Made by a program: the position numbers and the translations under genes. DNA of 64,000 nt, from contig NZ_LT607753.1 in NCBI RefSeq assembly GCF_900090295.1, positions 3,906,001 to 3,970,000 on the forward strand. Direction: 5' to 3'. The DNA is from Micromonospora coxensis (GTDB lineage Bacteria > Actinomycetota > Actinomycetes > Mycobacteriales > Micromonosporaceae). Below are positions 34,085 through 42,610 of this stretch, one piece after another. Under the pieces are notes generated by a model. The model worked only from the letters and a program-made list of their open reading frames with translations. It had not been told where the DNA came from and did not search any database. Position 1 is the stretch's first letter; each line of letters opens with the position of its first letter.

Positions 34085-34546
34085 CTAGGCGCGCAGGTTC
34101 CCTCGTACGAACTCCTCACGAATGAAATCAGCGTGTCCAGAGGCGCCCTGAAGGGAAAGCGTCGCGAGTCCTTGCTGGTAACGCACTTCAAGAGAGGAAT
34201 TGTACAAAAGCTCATAGCTTGGAGCGACCGCAGGGTAGAGGAGGAACACTAGTTCGTTCAGCCCCCAAACCCTCTTCCTCCGCCCGTTCGGAAACCTCTT
34301 CGTATACCCCATGTGCTTAGTGCAGTGAGCGTCACTGGCTTGGAGTTGGGTATGCTTAGCCGCTAGGCGTCGAGGGTCTCCAAAGATTGGGTCAGCCAGC
34401 AGCGCAGCGCGAACCCTGTGGAGGGAGCCATAGAAGTAGCAGACCGCCGCCCATTCCTCGCTTCTCGCAAGCAACGAGTCGGCGGTCTGGTGGTGGATTG
34501 CTGCCCGAGCGGTGTGATCGGCAGCCTGCAAGACCGGCCGGGTCAC
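34085..34546 (-). CDS. HEPN-like protein of a two-gene module
   Basis: 153 residues. The N-terminal HHQTADSLLARSEEWAAVCYFY segment followed by GSLHRVRA, and the C-terminal YELLYNSSLEVRYQQ, match the helical layout of HEPN-type proteins (WA...FY..LH, then Y..L...S...RY). No clear R-x4-H motif is visible. GTG 34546 lies 2 bp after the stop of the upstream gene, so the pair is translationally linked and could be a toxin-antitoxin or small defence unit. G+C is lower than the AICE backbone, which marks it as cargo. Confidence 0.55.
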   Translation of the reverse strand: MTRPVLQAADHTARAAIHHQTADSLLARSEEWAAVCYFYGSLHRVRAALLADPIFGDPRRLAAKHTQLQASDAHCTKHMGYTKRFPNGRRKRVWGLNELVFLLYPAVAPSYELLYNSSLEVRYQQGLATLSLQGASGHADFIREEFVRGNLRA

Positions 34547-34548
34547 GG

Positions 34549-34860
34549 TCAGCAGCCGGAGTACGCGAACTCACGGGAGCCAGCGGCTTCCGCTGTCCCG
34601 TCAAAATCCTCGGTCTCGCCTAGGCTGATCGAGAATCCAATCGACAGCTCGTCAAAGTAGAACTCCCGAGCGCCGATCATTCGTGTCATGAGTGCCGTGT
34701 ACTCCTTGTCGGTGAGGGCATGCGTTACGAACGCCGTCACCTGAGCGGTGCAAAGGTCCTCGTTGGCGACAATCCGGATCTTGGACACCGGAAAATCCCG
34801 CACGCGATCAGCAGTCATGTTGCCGAGCGAGTCGATGAGGTCCCGGAATTCCTGGTCCAT
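34549..34860 (-). CDS. Hypothetical partner of HEPN-like protein
   Basis: 103 residues from ATG 34860, which has the strong ribosome site GGAGGGGGAG just upstream. It is acidic, with alternating strands and helices (FPVSKIRIVANEDLCTAQVT; FYFDELSIGFSISLG). No family recognised. The tight spacing to the next gene implies a joint function, possibly as antitoxin or regulator. An upstream extension of 24 residues is unlikely given the ribosome site. Confidence 0.6.
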   Translation of the reverse strand: MDQEFRDLIDSLGNMTADRVRDFPVSKIRIVANEDLCTAQVTAFVTHALTDKEYTALMTRMIGAREFYFDELSIGFSISLGETEDFDGTAEAAGSREFAYSGC

Positions 34861-35779
34861 CTCTCCCCCTCCGCTTGTAGATCGGAATACCCAGTCTTTG
34901 CAGGCACCCGATCCTTTGCGAAAGTAGTCCACTTTAACTGTCTGTAGTCAGTTTGTCGCTCGGTTGAACCAATAACGTACCTCCACTGTCAACAAGCGCG
35001 CGAACGACATGTACGCGCGTCGCGTCCGGTTCGTCACGCTTTGCGTGATTAACGAGGCTGGGGCGGCGCTGGTAGCGGGTGCTATGCCCGATCTTCAGAT
35101 CGTCCACTGTGGGGAATCCAACATTGCGCGCCCGGTGCCAGGATGAAGCGATCTCGACGCTAGCTCTACTGGCAGAGAGATCCCCAAACTTCGCAAGGCT
35201 GTCACCGCTAAGGATGACGGCCCAGCTGAGGGAGCTCTTGCTCCAACAGTGCTACGGCGCTGTCCGCGAGAGCTGATGCCCGAGCCAACTTGCCCAGGCA
35301 AAATCCGACCGTTGTCGCCAACCCGTCTCCGTCGAGGGGGACCAGCACCGTCCTCGACATCCCACGGGGTCATGTGATCGATGACGCTCCCGAATGACAG
35401 GACCTTGATCTACCTCTGAACCTGAGGCATCGCGACCGCGAGTCAAGCCGCCCCGGGTCTAACGCCGGGACGGGGCACCAGGCGCCACCCATCGTTGGGG
35501 ACAAGCCATCGGCATCAATCGTTCGCTTCGGCAAGGCCATCAAGCCTGCCAACAACCCGGGCAAGCCGAGCAGTATGCCACCCGGCCCGCCAACGTCCGA
35601 ACCTACGTCAAGACCTGCTTGACGTGGCGGGCCGAGGGCGGGTCGGCGACGGACACTGGGATGGCGGTTGGTGTAGTTGGGACGAACGACTGTTGACACG
35701 GACATTCCCACCACAGAGCATGGATCGTCAATGCGATCAGCCGGGGCGCTGGTGGGAACGAGGGCTTGGGGAGTCCAAG
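34861..35779. other. Gene-poor region with third copy of the hairpin module
   Basis: About 900 bp. The left part (34930-35250) has low G+C for this window and holds the promoter of the HEPN pair; an inverted repeat ACGCTTTGCGT near 35037 may be regulatory. Short frames near 35079-35373 show no protein features. 35495-35680 carries repeat DNA including the third nested-hairpin module. The region may hold remnants of older insertions. Confidence 0.5.
35536..35665. ncRNA. Nested-hairpin module, copy 3 (shorter)
   Basis: A 130-nt relative of the 148-nt module. The unpaired CCCGGGCAAGCCGAGCAG, the CGGCCCGCCA...TGGCGGGCCG stem and the inner ACGTCAAG/CTTGACGT stem are kept. The outer stem is weaker (GCCATC with GGGATGGC ends). 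It lies about 115 bp upstream of the AIPR start codon, so it could be a leader of that transcript. Confidence 0.45.
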
Positions 35780-37924
35780 TTGAACCCGATTCAAGTTCGG
35801 CACATTCGGGAAGCAGTCACCGAAAAATTTGAGAGCCTACTCGACATGTCGGATTGGGCACAAGCCACCGAGGACCGGCGGCGTCCAATTTTCCGCAGTC
35901 GCGCGCTCACTGCACTTGCTGTCCAGATTGAAACCGGCTGCACAGATCAAGAGGCTGCCGCCGCGGTAATCGACGGGGGGCAGGACCAAGGCATTGATGC
36001 AGTTGCAATCTCTGCGCCAGAGAAGGCCCCGCGGCTTTGGTTGGTGCAGACGAAGTGGGCCGAAAGCGGCAACGCCAGCCTCAAGCAGGACGAGGCTCTG
36101 CAATTCATTCGCGGCATGCAGAAAATCCTCAACAGCGAGTACGAAAAGTTCAACAGTAAGTTCCAGTCCCTCGCTCCTGACGTCGACAGGGTGCTCGGCA
36201 TCAGGGGCGTTCAGATCACTCTGGTCATCGCGCTTTTAGGCAACACCAGGTTGCACGAAGATGTGATGTCAGTTCTTCAAGAAGAGTGCGACAAGCTTAA
36301 CTTTGCTAAACCGATGGTTGATCTCCGAATCCTTGGTCTTAAGCATTTCTACCAGGCGATACTCGGCGACGCTGCGCAGCCTCAAATCGATCTAGATGCC
36401 CGGCTGGAAGGGTGGAATATCCAGAAGGAGCCATACGAGGCTTATTACGGGTCGATGGCGGTAGCCGACATTGCTAACTGGTACGACGAGCATGGACGCA
36501 CGCTTTTCAGCAAGAACATTAGAGATTCGCTAGACCTAACCGATGTCAACGTTTCAATCGTAGACACGTTGCGCAATCATCCGGAAAAGTTCTGGTACTT
36601 CAATAACGGCATTACTGTATTGTGCGATTCTGTGGCCAAGACTCCGCGCTTCCTTCCTTCCCCTGGGGGTCCCGGTGATTTCAAAATTGTCGGTGCCAGC
36701 GTAGTTAACGGCGCACAGACCGTTGCGGCAATCCATCGGGCGCTCAGGCAAGGAGGAGTCGGCACGCCTAACCCCGGCCAGGTTTTGGTGCGTCTAATAT
36801 CTCTTGAGAGCTGCCCTGACGGATTTGGCGAGCAGGTCACACAGAAGACCAATACGCAGAACAGGGTTGAGACCCGCGACTTTAGGGCGCTTGACCATGG
36901 TCAGCACAGGCTGAGGGAAGACTTCGCAAGGGCGCTCGGCAAGAAGTACGTCATCAAACGCGGAGAGCAAAGCCCGGAGCCGGACGACGGCTGTTCCATC
37001 GATGAGGCTGCGGTTGCTCTTGCCTGCGCACATAAAAGCCCTGAATATGCCGCTCGCGCAAAGCGAGAGGAGGAACTGCTCTGGGAAGACCGGACTTACC
37101 ACGCGATCTTTGGTACGCACCCGAACGCTTACCGTGTCTGGCGCTGCGTGCTCGTGCTGCGGGCGGTGCGGTCTGAGCTGGAGACATTGGGGAGGACGCT
37201 TACTGGCCGAAAAGCGGCTGTTACGCTTTACGGCGACCTCCTTATAGCGCATATCATCTTCCAAAAGCTTGGGCTCGACCTTTCAAAGACCGATGACCCT
37301 ATGGCGGACCCGGATTGGAAACACGCAGCGGTTCAAATCCCTGAACTGACCAGGACGGCATTTCTCTGGCTGGCGAGAATGATTGACCAGGAGTTTGGGC
37401 CATCAAGCTACGTGATCGCGACATGCAAGAGCTCCGAACGCAGCAGAAAAGTCGTTCGAGATGTTCTTGAGCAGATGGCGAATCCCCAGGCGGTCACGCC
37501 GGAGATGCCACGACCGTATAGGTCAACCACGACTGGTCGCCGGATGAACGCCGTCGCGATCTTGTTCGACGCAGGCTTCATACCTGACGGTACGGTCCTC
37601 GAATTCCGCGGTGTAAACCGCACTGAACGAGCCGCGCTGGCGCCGTGGGTGAAAGAGAATCCACAGCGAGGTCTTGCCGCTTGGAGCAGCAGTAACCGAA
37701 GGGCTCCCTTGCGATGGCTTGCCGATGACCAGTACTACTCCCCGACCGGCTTGGTCACTCGAATGCTGGAACTGGCAACAGGGGCACCTCCCCGCGCCGT
37801 CCAAGGCACGGCCCGGTGGTACTGGCCGGGTAAGGGCTCGCTGGTGGAGCTAGCAGAGCGGGCACGGCAGGAAGACGAGGCATACCAGGAAGAGGACGAC
37901 GACCTGGGGACGGACGAAGAGTAG
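35780..37924 (+). CDS. AIPR-family abortive infection protein
   Basis: About 714 residues from TTG 35780, which follows GGGGAG at a good distance; ATG 35720 in frame is an alternative. An N-terminal nuclease-like motif G-I-D73-A-V...V-Q90-T-K92 resembles PD-(D/E)xK enzymes of the Mrr type. The AIPR core follows with FWYFNNGITVLC and IVGASVVNGAQTVAAIH, hallmarks of this phage-resistance family. AIPR genes are commonly found beside restriction-modification genes, and here the gene converges on a methyltransferase across a shared terminator. Codon use and G+C differ from the backbone, a sign of transfer. Confidence 0.85.
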   Translation: MNPIQVRHIREAVTEKFESLLDMSDWAQATEDRRRPIFRSRALTALAVQIETGCTDQEAAAAVIDGGQDQGIDAVAISAPEKAPRLWLVQTKWAESGNASLKQDEALQFIRGMQKILNSEYEKFNSKFQSLAPDVDRVLGIRGVQITLVIALLGNTRLHEDVMSVLQEECDKLNFAKPMVDLRILGLKHFYQAILGDAAQPQIDLDARLEGWNIQKEPYEAYYGSMAVADIANWYDEHGRTLFSKNIRDSLDLTDVNVSIVDTLRNHPEKFWYFNNGITVLCDSVAKTPRFLPSPGGPGDFKIVGASVVNGAQTVAAIHRALRQGGVGTPNPGQVLVRLISLESCPDGFGEQVTQKTNTQNRVETRDFRALDHGQHRLREDFARALGKKYVIKRGEQSPEPDDGCSIDEAAVALACAHKSPEYAARAKREEELLWEDRTYHAIFGTHPNAYRVWRCVLVLRAVRSELETLGRTLTGRKAAVTLYGDLLIAHIIFQKLGLDLSKTDDPMADPDWKHAAVQIPELTRTAFLWLARMIDQEFGPSSYVIATCKSSERSRKVVRDVLEQMANPQAVTPEMPRPYRSTTTGRRMNAVAILFDAGFIPDGTVLEFRGVNRTERAALAPWVKENPQRGLAAWSSSNRRAPLRWLADDQYYSPTGLVTRMLELATGAPPRAVQGTARWYWPGKGSLVELAERARQEDEAYQEEDDDLGTDEE

Positions 37925-37937
37925 GAGCACAGCGGTT

Positions 37938-37988
37938 GCCGCAGCCGGACACACGAACTACAAGAGTGCTGTGTGGTCCGGCTGCGGC
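37938..37988. terminator. Bidirectional terminator of the restriction island
   Basis: GCCGCAGCCGGACACAC (37938-37954) faces GTGTGGTCCGGCTGCGGC (37971-37988), a 17-bp stem with one bulge and a 16-nt loop, between and partly inside the 3' ends of two convergent genes. It can serve both strands. Confidence 0.7.
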
Positions 37989-40549
37989 CGCGGGCGGGGG
38001 AGAGGGAGTCGCCCGCGGGTGAGTAGCAGATTCACCATGGCGTCAATGCTGACTTGGCCCGACAGGAGCTGATCTAGGAACGGCCAAATCTCGGTTCGCG
38101 CACTCGCATCGGTAATCCTCGGCAGGAGCACTTGCTCAACATCTTCAGACGCGATCTCGGCAAGACCGTCTGCCCCACGCGCAAGACCCCTCATCTGTAC
38201 TCGGTACGCCTCGGAGCAAAGCCCTACGACGAGATCGAGGAGGTATTCCTCCTTACCGGCCTTGACTCGCATACGGTGCATCCCATTGGTCACGACTAGG
38301 TCAGTGGCTTCTCGCCCCACAAGAAACCACTTTCGGACGCTATTACGGATTCCACCGACAAAAATGTCTCCGGGCTCGGCAAGGTGGCGCGCACGCTGAG
38401 GGAGTTCCCACCCACGGCGCTCATGCCAGCGATAGGAGCCCGTCTCGACATCTTGAATCTCGACGTGCCGATAAACTCGGGACGGCTCAAATCGGAGCTT
38501 GGTCCCCCAACTGGAAGTCCGTTCCGGAATGAAGCGGACAACGTCACCGACTGCGAAAAACTCCCGCGACCTGATTTCCGCCCTAAGTTCAGCAAACTTC
38601 CTGCAGAGCCGCTTTGGGTCGAGCGTGCGATAGCTGTCAGCAGTAATGTCGGTAATCGGTACCGTCCAACCCGGTCCCCCGGCACCGTCTTGATCGCTGA
38701 GTCCTCTGGTTAGCCAAGGAGCGAAGACTGCGGCGTCGCTCGTGCGAATTCGCCGCAGGGCTTCGTCGAAGTCGCTGTCTGGAATCAGCTGGCCCTCCTC
38801 GTCAAGGAGGAACGTTCCGTCAGACTGATCCCGCCGGAACAGTGGAGCTGCCTTCTTGTCTCCCGTCATCCAACCGACGCGGTCGATGATTTCGACGCAC
38901 ACGTCGTAGTCGCCGTCCTGCGAGGAATCTGACAGGGGCGATGGGCGCTTCTCGCAGAAGATGATGCTGGCCGAGACGTCCGCGCCGGAGCCTTTGAAGG
39001 TGAAGCGAGGTAGCGCAACGATAACCATGACACGGCAATGCCGCAGAATCCACTCGCGAAGCGCCGAGTACCGGATGGAGCGGTTTCCCAAGTAGCCGTT
39101 CGGGACGACCAAGGCCATTCGTCCGCCAGGCCGAAGCATCCTGACACATGCTTCGGCGAACAGTATTCCGCTCTCCTGGGTTTCGAGCACTTCGTTCGTT
39201 CTCTCGAATCCCCCGAGGGGCGAACGGCCCCACTCGTAACCCATGTCGAACTGGGACAGGACGGCTTTGTTTCGTTCAACGATCCGCGTCCCGAAGGGTG
39301 GGTTGCAGATGACGATATCAGTCGACTTCTCGGTTTCCCGGATTGTCGCGAGCGAGTCCTCTCGTCGGATATTGCTGCGGCCGTCACCGTTAAGAATCAT
39401 ATTGAGAGTGGCGACTTGTACAGCTTCGGCGGAGATATCGCTGCCCCAGATGTTGCTCGCATAGTTGGGCCAACGAGCCTGACCGCGGCGAAACGCAGCC
39501 GTAAGAAAGTCGGCACTACCGCAAGCGGGATCCTTGACATGCTCCGCAAACCCAGGATTTAGTACCTCGACGATGAATTCAGTGAGGGATGTTGGAGTGA
39601 AGTACTGTGCAAGGTCCCACTTGTAGATGTGCCTAGCGAAGTACATGTAGAAGTCTTGGATGACACTACGCTTCATGGACACGATTTTGGTGGGGGCCAA
39701 GACTTTTGAAATCTCGACGAGAGTTTCGCCGTTGACGAAAAATTGAGCCGGAATGGGCTCCGGAAGAAACGTCTGGTAGTAGCCGACCGCCTTTGCCAGC
39801 AGCCGGTTCAGTTCAGACAACGCGATGTCGCCGCGGATGCTTAACGCCGAGAAATCCTGGAAGGTCAGAGGGGTTTCGGGGCGTTCTTGATGCTCATGCT
39901 CGTCATGAAGCTTCGCGAGCAGGAGCTGGAGCATGACTGTGAAACGCTTCATGGGGCCGAGTGCCGAAGCGTGAAGGATGTCCTCGATGCGAGCGAACAC
40001 TCCAAGGAGCGGCTTCTGGTCATCAATGGTTGCGAATGTCAGTGGGCGGACGCCCGGAGTCCCTCCGAATGGGGGAAGGTCTGCGAGTGGAGCCTCCCGA
40101 TACTGCTTAACCCCTGCGTTGCGCTCTAGCCAGTAGACACGTTGCTCGACGTTGTCCCAGTACAAAGCGACGCAGTTGCTCCGGACGGCGAAGTCCAGCA
40201 TCGGCTTCACCTGGAAGGCTGCGGCGTTGGCCGCGTCGGCGTTATCCCGCTTGATCTCGGCGAGCAACAGGGCGTGCTCTAGGACTTCGTCGGGATTGCT
40301 TGTGTTGATGGCAGCGGCAGGAACATCAAGCACTGCGAAGTCAGCACGGAAGCTGCTCCTGCCGCTGTTTCCAAAGCGCTTGATTACTGCCTCGATGACG
40401 AAGTGTTCCTTGGGGTAGCCGCTGCGAATCAGATGACGAATGGCGTCAACCCGGAAGCGTTCTTCGCTGGGGGTAAGGCCGTCCTTGCTGCGTGCCTTTG
40501 CCTTCAGGCGTCCGCGGATGGGACATATCAGCGTAAGCCCGGAAGACAT
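37958..40549 (-). CDS. Fused nuclease / N6-adenine DNA methyltransferase (type IIG-like)
   Basis: 863 residues from ATG 40549. The N-terminal domain (about 25-170) has FRAD70FAVLD...LLLAE98IK100, a type I HsdR-N-like PD-(D/E)xK site. The central methyltransferase domain has motif I DPACGSADF (340-348) and motif IV NPPF (416-419), so it methylates adenine N6. The C-terminal 300 residues should be the target-recognition domain. Cutting and modification in one chain suggest a type IIG-like enzyme. The AIPR partner faces it. Lower G+C than the AICE backbone marks it as cargo. It might also be a lone methyltransferase with a structural N-domain. Confidence 0.85.
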   Translation of the reverse strand: MSSGLTLICPIRGRLKAKARSKDGLTPSEERFRVDAIRHLIRSGYPKEHFVIEAVIKRFGNSGRSSFRADFAVLDVPAAAINTSNPDEVLEHALLLAEIKRDNADAANAAAFQVKPMLDFAVRSNCVALYWDNVEQRVYWLERNAGVKQYREAPLADLPPFGGTPGVRPLTFATIDDQKPLLGVFARIEDILHASALGPMKRFTVMLQLLLAKLHDEHEHQERPETPLTFQDFSALSIRGDIALSELNRLLAKAVGYYQTFLPEPIPAQFFVNGETLVEISKVLAPTKIVSMKRSVIQDFYMYFARHIYKWDLAQYFTPTSLTEFIVEVLNPGFAEHVKDPACGSADFLTAAFRRGQARWPNYASNIWGSDISAEAVQVATLNMILNGDGRSNIRREDSLATIRETEKSTDIVICNPPFGTRIVERNKAVLSQFDMGYEWGRSPLGGFERTNEVLETQESGILFAEACVRMLRPGGRMALVVPNGYLGNRSIRYSALREWILRHCRVMVIVALPRFTFKGSGADVSASIIFCEKRPSPLSDSSQDGDYDVCVEIIDRVGWMTGDKKAAPLFRRDQSDGTFLLDEEGQLIPDSDFDEALRRIRTSDAAVFAPWLTRGLSDQDGAGGPGWTVPITDITADSYRTLDPKRLCRKFAELRAEIRSREFFAVGDVVRFIPERTSSWGTKLRFEPSRVYRHVEIQDVETGSYRWHERRGWELPQRARHLAEPGDIFVGGIRNSVRKWFLVGREATDLVVTNGMHRMRVKAGKEEYLLDLVVGLCSEAYRVQMRGLARGADGLAEIASEDVEQVLLPRITDASARTEIWPFLDQLLSGQVSIDAMVNLLLTRGRLPLPRPRPQPDHTALL

Positions 40550-41001
40550 GCGCGCCGCTCTCCTAGCCCTGTTCCTGTACCGTTCTGCAACTACTCCAGA
40601 CGGCGTTGGCCTGCCGGACCGCCCCTGTGCCCCACCGTTGGAGGCCGGCACACGCCCCGGATCAACCGAGCCTGCCACAGCCACCATCCAGGGACGCGAT
40701 CGACCTCGTGTGTCGTGACAAGGAATGCACTGCTGCGGACAGTGGCGTTGACCGCAACGGAGCCGGACAGCTGTGTGCTGACGGGCGCTGGCTTAGGCGT
40801 GACTCCGAGCGTGCAGCCACTCTCGGTCTTGCGGGGGTGCGATGGGCGGAGCTTGTAAGCGAGGCGTCAGGCAGCGAGGCAGCAAGAAGGCAGCACGAGC
40901 ATCGGTGCGGGTCGACCCTGAACGTCGACCGATGACGCTCGCTACCTGCTCGCCGACGCGGGGTGCCACCGGCTGGCAGCGGCCGACAGCTTGAGACCGC
41001 A
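40550..41001. promoter_or_regulatory. Right end of element A (attP arm region)
   Basis: 450 bp between the methyltransferase start and the central core. It must hold the methyltransferase promoter. The arm-type site GAGGCAGCA-aga-AGGCAGCA is at 40876-40895, matching 22391-22410 at the other end. Inside the tandem array the reading frame of the element B integrase also crosses 40662-41001, but nothing suggests this DNA evolved as coding sequence. Confidence 0.55.
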
Positions 41002-42302
41002 TCCCCCCGACGGGGGTCGTCCCTTTCCCGGGCCCCTTCCGGCCCAGATGACAGCGCGTCTCCCAGGTCGGCCGGGCGGGGCGACAGACGGAAAGTCAGC
41101 GAATCGTCAGCGAACGTCAGCCGCACCCGGTCGGCGTAGTCCTCGGGCGTGTGCGTGTACCGGTCCAGCGTCGTCGACGCCTTCTCGTGCCCCACCACCC
41201 GCCGCACCACGTTGACCGGCACCCCGTCCGTCACCAGCCACGTGATGTACGAGTGCCGCAGGTCGTGGAACCGCAGGCCGCCGACCGCCGAGGTCGCCGC
41301 GTGCGTCACCGCCGCCGTCTCCGTGGCGAACTCCGCCCGCTGCTCCCGGCCGCCCCGATCCGGCCACACCGCCAGCCACCGGCCCGGCGCCACCTGGGCG
41401 ACCCGGCCGAGCAGGCCGGCCCGCACCAGCGACGGCAGCCACACCCGCCGCCGGAAGTTCGACCGCCGCTGCGGCCCGCCGTCCCGGTCGGCGAAGACCA
41501 ACGCCCGGCCGTCCGGCGAGCCGGCCCCGCGCTGCCGCCGCAGCTCGTCGACGAGGAACGGCGGCATCGGCACCGCCCGCACGCCGGCCCGAGTCTTCGG
41601 GTACGCCCGCAGCACGATCCCGCCGTGGGTCTCCACCGCCACCTGGGCGACATGCAGCAGCCCTCGATCGAGGTCGACCGCCTCCCACGGCAGGCCCGCG
41701 CACTCACCCCAGCGCAGCCCCGCCCCGGCGGCGGCACACACGATCCCCCGGTGATCGGCCGGAACGGCAGGCAGCAGCCGGCCGAAGAACGCCTCCCGGC
41801 TGATGGTGCCAGCGCGAGCCTCACGCGCCCGGTTGTGCGGCACCCGCACGCCCTCGCACGGGTTGACCGCGATCAGCCGCGCCCGGATCGCTGTCTGCAT
41901 GATCATCGACAGCATGCCGAGGTGCTTCGCCGTCGTCGAGGGCGCCAGGGTCCGGCCAAGGTTGGTCACCCACTCCTGCACTGCCAGGTAGTCGATCTTT
42001 GCCAACGGCCAGTCAGCCCACTGCGGAAGCAGATGCGCCCGCAGCATCGAATCCGTCCGCTCGGCCGTCCGCGCCTCCACCGACCGCCCGGCCAGCCAGC
42101 GCGTCACGAACTCCCCGAACCGCATGCGCCCCGCGTGCGGGTCGACATACGTGCCCCGGTTGATTGCGCCCTCCACCTCGGCCAGGAAGGCATTCGCCTC
42201 CTTCTTGGTGCGGAACGTCTTCGCCTTCTGCCGGTTGGCCGAGTCACGCCAGTTCGCCCGGTACGTCCCGGCCGGCGTCTTGCTCACGAAGCCCACGATC
42301 AC
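40662..42302 (-). CDS. int: Tyrosine integrase of element B, extended across the junction
   Basis: A tyrosine recombinase related to the element A integrase along its whole length: Arg197 (GLRWGE), His346 and Arg349 (HDLRH), His372 (GHEKAS), Tyr382 (LDRYTH), all intact. GTG 42302 overlaps the xis stop; GTG 42296 is an alternative. In this array the frame runs through the 27-bp core at codons 425-434 and on for 112 residues of element A DNA (Ser/Arg/Pro-rich filler) to 40662. In the excised circle the core would be followed by G-E-S-D-L-T and TAG, giving 438 residues. The native protein is probably that shorter form. Confidence 0.93.
   Translation of the reverse strand: MIVGFVSKTPAGTYRANWRDSANRQKAKTFRTKKEANAFLAEVEGAINRGTYVDPHAGRMRFGEFVTRWLAGRSVEARTAERTDSMLRAHLLPQWADWPLAKIDYLAVQEWVTNLGRTLAPSTTAKHLGMLSMIMQTAIRARLIAVNPCEGVRVPHNRAREARAGTISREAFFGRLLPAVPADHRGIVCAAAGAGLRWGECAGLPWEAVDLDRGLLHVAQVAVETHGGIVLRAYPKTRAGVRAVPMPPFLVDELRRQRGAGSPDGRALVFADRDGGPQRRSNFRRRVWLPSLVRAGLLGRVAQVAPGRWLAVWPDRGGREQRAEFATETAAVTHAATSAVGGLRFHDLRHSYITWLVTDGVPVNVVRRVVGHEKASTTLDRYTHTPEDYADRVRLTFADDSLTFRLSPRPADLGDALSSGPEGARERDDPRRGDAVSSCRPLPAGGTPRRRAGSERHRSTFRVDPHRCSCCLLAASLPDASLTSSAHRTPARPRVAARSESRLSQRPSAHSCPAPLRSTPLSAAVHSLSRHTRSIASLDGGCGRLG
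41002..41028 (+). repeat. Attachment core, central copy (junction of A and B)
   Basis: The same 27 bp as at 22286-22312 and 58774-58800. It is simultaneously the right end of element A and the left end of element B. The next base differs from the outer copies (CG instead of GG). Confidence 0.9.
41094..41116. repeat. Left arm-type site of element B
   Basis: AGTCAGCGAATCGTCAGCGA followed by ACG; the same 23 bp with one change (A to G) lies at 58649-58671 near the right core, in direct orientation. GTCAGCGA is repeated inside each. It has no match in element A. Position fits integrase arm binding. It overlaps the int coding region. Confidence 0.6.
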
Positions 42303-42592
42303 CAGCCCCCGCGCGGCGCGTCGGTGCCCGTTGCCGAAAGCTCGCCGGAGGCACCGTCCAGCCAGGCGTGGAAACGGCTACGCGGCACCACCCAGCGCCG
42401 CCCCAGCCGCTCGGCGGGGATCTGCCCGGCCCGGACCAGGGCATAGGCCGAACTGACCGACAGCGACAGCATCACGGCCACTTCCTTGACCGTGTAGACG
42501 GCCCGGACCGGCCGAGGCGGGTAGTCGTCAGACGCGACTTCGCCAGCACGAGGCCCGGACTGCCGAGGCGCGAACGGCACGACGATGGACAA
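42299..42592 (-). CDS. xis: Excisionase of element B
   Basis: 97 residues with the same HTH as element A Xis: YTVKEVAVMLSLSVSSAYAL (33-52) and the wing RRWVVPRSRFHAWLDG. The start is TTG 42592, after GGGGAGG with a 5-base spacer. The stop overlaps the int start in GTGA, so the two are coupled. Confidence 0.9.
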   Translation of the reverse strand: MSIVVPFAPRQSGPRAGEVASDDYPPRPVRAVYTVKEVAVMLSLSVSSAYALVRAGQIPAERLGRRWVVPRSRFHAWLDGASGELSATGTDAPRGGW

Positions 42593-42610
42593 GAATTCCT
42601 CCCCAGGAGT

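Larger units (their letters stand above)
22286..41028. mobile_element. AICE element A, integrated at the 6C RNA gene
   Basis: An 18.7-kb actinobacterial integrative and conjugative element bounded by the 27-bp core. The leftward backbone (int, xis, repSA, spread gene, small genes, split FtsK-type translocase, SCO3933-type regulator) is a tightly packed run with 1 to 4-bp overlaps, as in pSAM2-like elements. A rightward regulator/Nudix pair and a leftward HD gene complete it. The cargo (34085-40549) is less G+C-rich and carries a HEPN-like pair and a restriction island. The replication, excision and transfer genes look intact, apart from the translocase being encoded in two parts. Confidence 0.9.

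Noticed and set aside
33559..34215. Long minus-strand frame across the shared non-coding block (similar one at 51337-51996)
   Set aside because: Composition is Arg/Pro/Gly filler. Similarity between copies follows DNA conservation, and the frame crosses the hairpin module.
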